The translations under genes and the position numbers were made by a program. Below, one piece after another: positions 60,619 to 64,000 of a stretch of 64,000 nt of DNA. The stretch covers positions 2,356,001-2,420,000 of the forward strand of contig OY782831.1 in assembly GCA_963678375.2 (NCBI GenBank), read 5' to 3'. Source of the stretch: JAEKNW01 sp963678375. GTDB lineage: Bacteria > Cloacimonadota > Cloacimonadia > Cloacimonadales > JAFGVF01. Numbering within the stretch: the stretch's first letter is position 1; every line of letters begins with the position of its first letter. The notes beneath the pieces were generated by a model. It was not told the origin of the DNA. It searched no databases and saw only the letters and a list, made by a program, of their open reading frames with translations.

Positions 60619-63610
60619 GCAAACTCACTACCAAGCAGAAGCTGCTCAAGCAGTAGTAAGATGTTTTCAAGGTCAGGAGAAAGGTTTTAGGAAAGAGACA
60701 GTGGATAGGAGTGATCTTTTTGCCAGAGAAATCTTCTCTAATAAGAAGATAGAACTAAGTGATGAAGATATACTCAAGAATGTTCAAGAATTACAAAAAG
60801 AACAGGGCTTGAGGGTAACTCCTACTTTACAGGGTCATGAGTTCTCTATTGAAATGGAGACAGGCACAGGCAAGACTTATGTTTATATTAAGACCATGTA
60901 TGAGCTTAATAAAAAGTATGGTTGGAGTAAATTCATCGTTATGGTGCCTTCAATTGCTATACGGGAAGGTGTTTATAAGTCTTTTCAGATAACTGAAGAC
61001 CATTTTCAAGAAATCTATGGTAAGAGAATAAGATACAACATCTATAATACCCAAAATAAATCTAATTTGACTAATATAAAGTCTTTTGCTGAAACCAGTA
61101 ACATAGAAGTGATGATTATGAATTATCAAGCTTTTGCTACTAAGAGTAAAGAATCTCGGAAAATTTATCAGAAACTTGATTCCTTGCAGTCAGAGAAACC
61201 CATAGATATAATTAAAAGAGCTCGTCCCATAATTATCATAGATGAACCACAACGCTTTGGAAATAAGGCCGATAAGATATTTAAAGAAAGAGCTTTTAAT
61301 CAACTCTTTATTCTAAGATATTCTGCTACTCATAAAGCAGATAAAGAGTATAATAAAATATATAGATTAGATGCTATTGATGCTTTTAACCAGAAGTTAG
61401 TTAAGAAAATCAATGTTAAAGGTATTGAAGTCTTGGAAAACAAAGGGACAAACTCCTATCTCTTTTTAGATAGAATTCAAGTCAGTAAAACTACAAATCC
61501 CTTTGCTTGGTTGGAGATAGAAGTAAAACAAGCTTCACGAATTACTAAGAAAATAGTTAAAGTGGAGGAGAGAGACAGACTGCTTGATAAGTCTAATAAC
61601 TTAACACAGTATGAAGGTTATGTTGTTAAAGAAATTAATGCCTTAAAGAATAGTCTTAGCTTTCTAAATGGTATTGAAATCTTTGTTGGTCAGACAGTTG
61701 GAGATGTTTCTGAAGAACATCTCAGGCGGATTCAGATTAGAGAGACAATTAAATCTCACCTAGAGAAAGAGAAGTCTCTGTACGCTAAAGGGATAAAAGT
61801 CCTTTCCCTCTTCTTCATAGATGAAGTAAGTAAATATCGTATCTATGACGGGTCTGATGAACTTAAAGGTGAATATGCTAGAATATTTGAAGAAGAATAT
61901 CAACAAGCTATTAGCCAAATAGATGCTTTTACTCCTGATTATAATAAATATTTGGATAGGTTAAGAGCTGAACAAGTTCATAATGGTTACTTTTCCATAG
62001 ATAAAAAAGGCAAACTAATTAACTCTAAAGAGAAGAGAGGGCAAGAAGGCTCTGATGATGTTTCTGCTTATGATTTGATTATGAAAGATAAAGAAAGACT
62101 GCTGAGCTTGCATGAACCAACTCGCTTTATCTTTTCTCACTCTGCTTTACGTGAAGGTTGGGATAATCCTAATATCTTTCAAATCTGTACCCTAAAACAT
62201 AGTCAATCTACTATCAGTAAAAGACAAGAGATAGGACGAGGACTAAGAATCTGTGTTAATTCTCAAGGTGAAAGAATGGATTCGTCAGTCTTAGAAAGTG
62301 ATTTCTTTAATACCAATACCCTTACCGTTGTCGCCAGTGAATCCTATGATTCTTTTGCTAAAGAACTGCAAAATGAGATAGTCAAATCTCTTTCCGATAG
62401 ACCTATTAAGTTATCAACTTCAATATTATTAAATAGGATTATTACTAACGAGAAAGGGCAGAAATATGAATTTGATAATGATACTGCTATGGATTTCATT
62501 TTTAGCCTCAAAATGAATGGCTATGTTGATGATAAATACTTTATTACAGAAGATTTAATCAAAGATATTGAAGAGGATAAATTTCAAGTACCAGAAAGCA
62601 TTCAGCCTTTCAAATTTGAAGTAGGAAAGATTCTCCAACAAATCTATCAAACTAAAAATTATTCTGCTACTGGAGATGAAAGGAAAAACAATATCAAAGA
62701 AGCTATCTTGCAACCTAACGAAAACTTTGCCAAGCAAGAGTTTAAATACTTATGGAATAAAATCAAGATTAAAACAGTCTATGAAGTTGATTTTGATAGC
62801 CAAGAGTTGATTTATAAATGTATCCAAAGAATTGATAATGAACTGGAAGTTAAACTTGTAATGATAAAGGTAACCCAAGGCTCACAAGCTGATAAAATAG
62901 ATGCTGGTGCTTTAAGAAGCGGAACTTCTCTCACTAAAGGAAAAAGCTATGTTGATAAAGCTGATACTCTTTTAGGCTCTCTCAAATATGATCTCTTAAA
63001 CGAAATTCTTATGGAAACTAATCTCACTCGCAAAACTATTGCTAAGATTCTCAAAGGGATTCGCCAAGATAAGTTTTATCAATTTAAGGTTAATCCTGAA
63101 GACTTTATCAAAAAAGTGAGCGATATCATTAATGAAGAAAAATCTACAACTCTCATTAATAACATTACTTATTCTAAAATTGACCAAGTGCATGAAGATA
63201 ATATTTTTACTATCAATGACTTCCAAGGCTCTCTGGAAGATAATATCCTCAAAGTTAAAAAACATATCTATGATTATGTTAAAACAGATTCTCAAACAGA
63301 AAGAAAGTTTGCTCAAGATTTGGAAACAGGTCAAGTTGCTATCTATGCCAAGCTTCCAAGAGGTTTCTATATTCCTACCCCCATAGGAAATTATAACCCA
63401 GACTGGGCAATAGTCTTTGATACTGATAAATTCAAATATATCTACTTTATCGCTGAAACTAAAGGATCAATGAAAACATTGCAGCTCAAAGAAATAGAAA
63501 AACTAAAAATTAGTTATGCTAAAAAACACTTTGAAGCACTCAATACTGCTAATGTTAAATATGATGTGATTACTAATTATCAGGATTTAATGGATAAGGT
63601 TGTAAAGTAG
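60602..63610 (+). CDS. res: Type III restriction endonuclease subunit
   Basis: The Res subunit (1002 residues) couples ATP-driven helicase-like movement to DNA cleavage with Mod. Motor motifs are Walker A METGTGKT (about residues 85-92), DEAD-like IIIIDEPQRF (about 211-220), RYSATHK and motif VI RQEIGRGLRI (about 540-549). The C-terminal nuclease domain has NPDWAIVF and the ETKGS catalytic residues (about 930-955). The ATG lies inside the end of the nuclease gene, in another frame, with no good ribosome site. Translation is probably coupled. Length and motifs look intact, so the system is likely functional when mod is in frame. Confidence 0.95.
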   Translation: MKLKFKQTHYQAEAAQAVVRCFQGQEKGFRKETVDRSDLFAREIFSNKKIELSDEDILKNVQELQKEQGLRVTPTLQGHEFSIEMETGTGKTYVYIKTMYELNKKYGWSKFIVMVPSIAIREGVYKSFQITEDHFQEIYGKRIRYNIYNTQNKSNLTNIKSFAETSNIEVMIMNYQAFATKSKESRKIYQKLDSLQSEKPIDIIKRARPIIIIDEPQRFGNKADKIFKERAFNQLFILRYSATHKADKEYNKIYRLDAIDAFNQKLVKKINVKGIEVLENKGTNSYLFLDRIQVSKTTNPFAWLEIEVKQASRITKKIVKVEERDRLLDKSNNLTQYEGYVVKEINALKNSLSFLNGIEIFVGQTVGDVSEEHLRRIQIRETIKSHLEKEKSLYAKGIKVLSLFFIDEVSKYRIYDGSDELKGEYARIFEEEYQQAISQIDAFTPDYNKYLDRLRAEQVHNGYFSIDKKGKLINSKEKRGQEGSDDVSAYDLIMKDKERLLSLHEPTRFIFSHSALREGWDNPNIFQICTLKHSQSTISKRQEIGRGLRICVNSQGERMDSSVLESDFFNTNTLTVVASESYDSFAKELQNEIVKSLSDRPIKLSTSILLNRIITNEKGQKYEFDNDTAMDFIFSLKMNGYVDDKYFITEDLIKDIEEDKFQVPESIQPFKFEVGKILQQIYQTKNYSATGDERKNNIKEAILQPNENFAKQEFKYLWNKIKIKTVYEVDFDSQELIYKCIQRIDNELEVKLVMIKVTQGSQADKIDAGALRSGTSLTKGKSYVDKADTLLGSLKYDLLNEILMETNLTRKTIAKILKGIRQDKFYQFKVNPEDFIKKVSDIINEEKSTTLINNITYSKIDQVHEDNIFTINDFQGSLEDNILKVKKHIYDYVKTDSQTERKFAQDLETGQVAIYAKLPRGFYIPTPIGNYNPDWAIVFDTDKFKYIYFIAETKGSMKTLQLKEIEKLKISYAKKHFEALNTANVKYDVITNYQDLMDKVVK

Positions 63611-63623
63611 CACCTCCTATTTT

Positions 63624-63640
63624 CCCTCTCTCAGAGGGGG
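63624..63640 (+). terminator. Possible hairpin after res
   Basis: CCCTCTC (63624-63630) and GAGGGGG (63634-63640) enclose TCA, with one T-G pair. It lies 14 bases after the stop but has no T run, so termination is uncertain. Confidence 0.4.
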
Positions 63641-63662
63641 AGGGATCAACCTCAGAAGGAAA

Positions 63663-63950
63663 CAGGAGGATTATGGACTGATGGCATCCTTGCCATCAGA
63701 TGCTGGTGGAAACAGAGATGCTTCCACTCAATAACTGGGAATGCGGATGACCACATCCGCAAAGGATAGGCAGAGCCTACCTTACAGATGCATTGAGAGC
63801 ATCCTTACTCTCAAGTGGAAGCAAGTATGCTTCCACTCAATAACTGGGAATGCGGATGACCACATCCGCAAAGGCTAGACAGAGCCTACCTTACAGATGT
63901 ATTGAGAGCATCCTTGCTCTCAAGTGGAAGCAAGTATGCTTCCACTCCAT
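63663..63950 (+). repeat. Right hairpin-rich tandem array (two 109-bp units)
   Basis: Same lead segment, same unit and same end as the left array, in direct orientation, with anchors at 63733 and 63842 (109 apart). It is 288 bases long, exactly one unit shorter than the left array (397). The loops of the GTGGAAGCA/TGCTTCCAC hairpin differ between units (GAGA, AGGA, AGTA in the two arrays) while the stems are kept. Confidence 0.9.
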
Positions 63951-63964
63951 ATTTCTATGATAAC

Positions 63965-64000
63965 ATGGGTAAAAAACTAAAAACTAAATATCATTTGACA
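63965..64000 (+). CDS. Possible start of a gene running off the window
   Basis: An ATG 15 bases after the right array opens a frame (MGKKLKTKYHLT) to the window end. Twelve codons are too few to identify it and no strong ribosome site is seen. Confidence 0.25.
   Translation, partial: MGKKLKTKYHLT

Noticed and set aside
56853..63950. Integron attC sites or a retron
   Set aside because: No integron integrase or reverse transcriptase is present, and the hairpins lack attC core sequences. The only tyrosine recombinase is the housekeeping-type xerD.

Overview
The window is AT-rich (roughly one third G+C by eye) and comes from a Gram-negative, LPS-making bacterium of the FCB group. Several secreted proteins end in the YPNPFNP...LIMK FlgD-like sorting domain used with type IX-type secretion. 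Together with a small amino-acid-fermentation block (indolepyruvate:ferredoxin oxidoreductase and tryptophanase), low G+C, DUF2851 and the NusG_II protein, this suggests Cloacimonadota or a close relative. The phylum is an inference; the FCB affiliation is well supported.

Layout. 1-1255: 3' end of a secreted fibronectin-III/adhesin-like protein, then a 0.7-kb repeat-rich gap. 1.99-11.2 kb: lipopolysaccharide core block (MsbA-like flippase, CDP-glycerol-transferase-like protein, two family-2 and one family-4 glycosyltransferases, heptosyltransferase WaaF, and two family-4 glycosyltransferases facing them). 11.6-18.5 kb: operon of a TatD-like hydrolase, TcdA, DUF2851, a TerB/FHA-like/ABCG fusion and a lipoprotein. 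18.6-22.3 kb (minus): GlmM-type mutase and a PpiD-like chaperone. 22.7-25.6 kb: secreted endonuclease I and M18 aminopeptidase. 26.0-35.4 kb (minus): umuC, umuD, a lipoprotein, xerD; guaB; panC-panD; murJ, NusG_II protein, waaA. 35.5-35.8 kb: three identical tRNA-Asp genes. 36-39.3 kb: poorly conserved and decaying genes, including a beta-helix/sorting-domain gene split by one in-frame stop. 39.4-40.7 kb: MarR regulator plus cation efflux transporter with a tandem operator. 41.0-44.8 kb: iorAB divergent from tnaA. 44.9-51.8 kb: M28 peptidase, Mrp ATPase, HI0933-family flavoprotein, Nudix hydrolase, valS. 51.9-52.1 kb: two tRNA-Asn genes. 52.2-56.6 kb (minus): TPR protein and outer-membrane barrel. 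57.4-63.6 kb: type III restriction-modification module (mod, DUF1016/YhcG nuclease, res).

The most unusual region is the last one. The 6-kb restriction module sits between two direct arrays of a 109-bp, hairpin-packed, comparatively GC-rich repeat (three units left, two right, same ends and orientation). The mod gene carries an A10 tract just before its target-recognition region, where a one-base insertion gives an immediate stop. The gaps inside the module contain short repeats that recur at 1.4-1.85 kb and a duplicated fragment of the nuclease gene. The locus therefore looks like a recombination-prone and possibly phase-variable defence cassette. Separately, at least three families of short interspersed imperfect palindromes are scattered through intergenic DNA, and one may have entered a coding sequence (36.1 kb).

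Where stated, starts were moved from the longest possible reading frame to the codon with a proper Shine-Dalgarno sequence. All functional calls come from reading motifs; no database search was possible.
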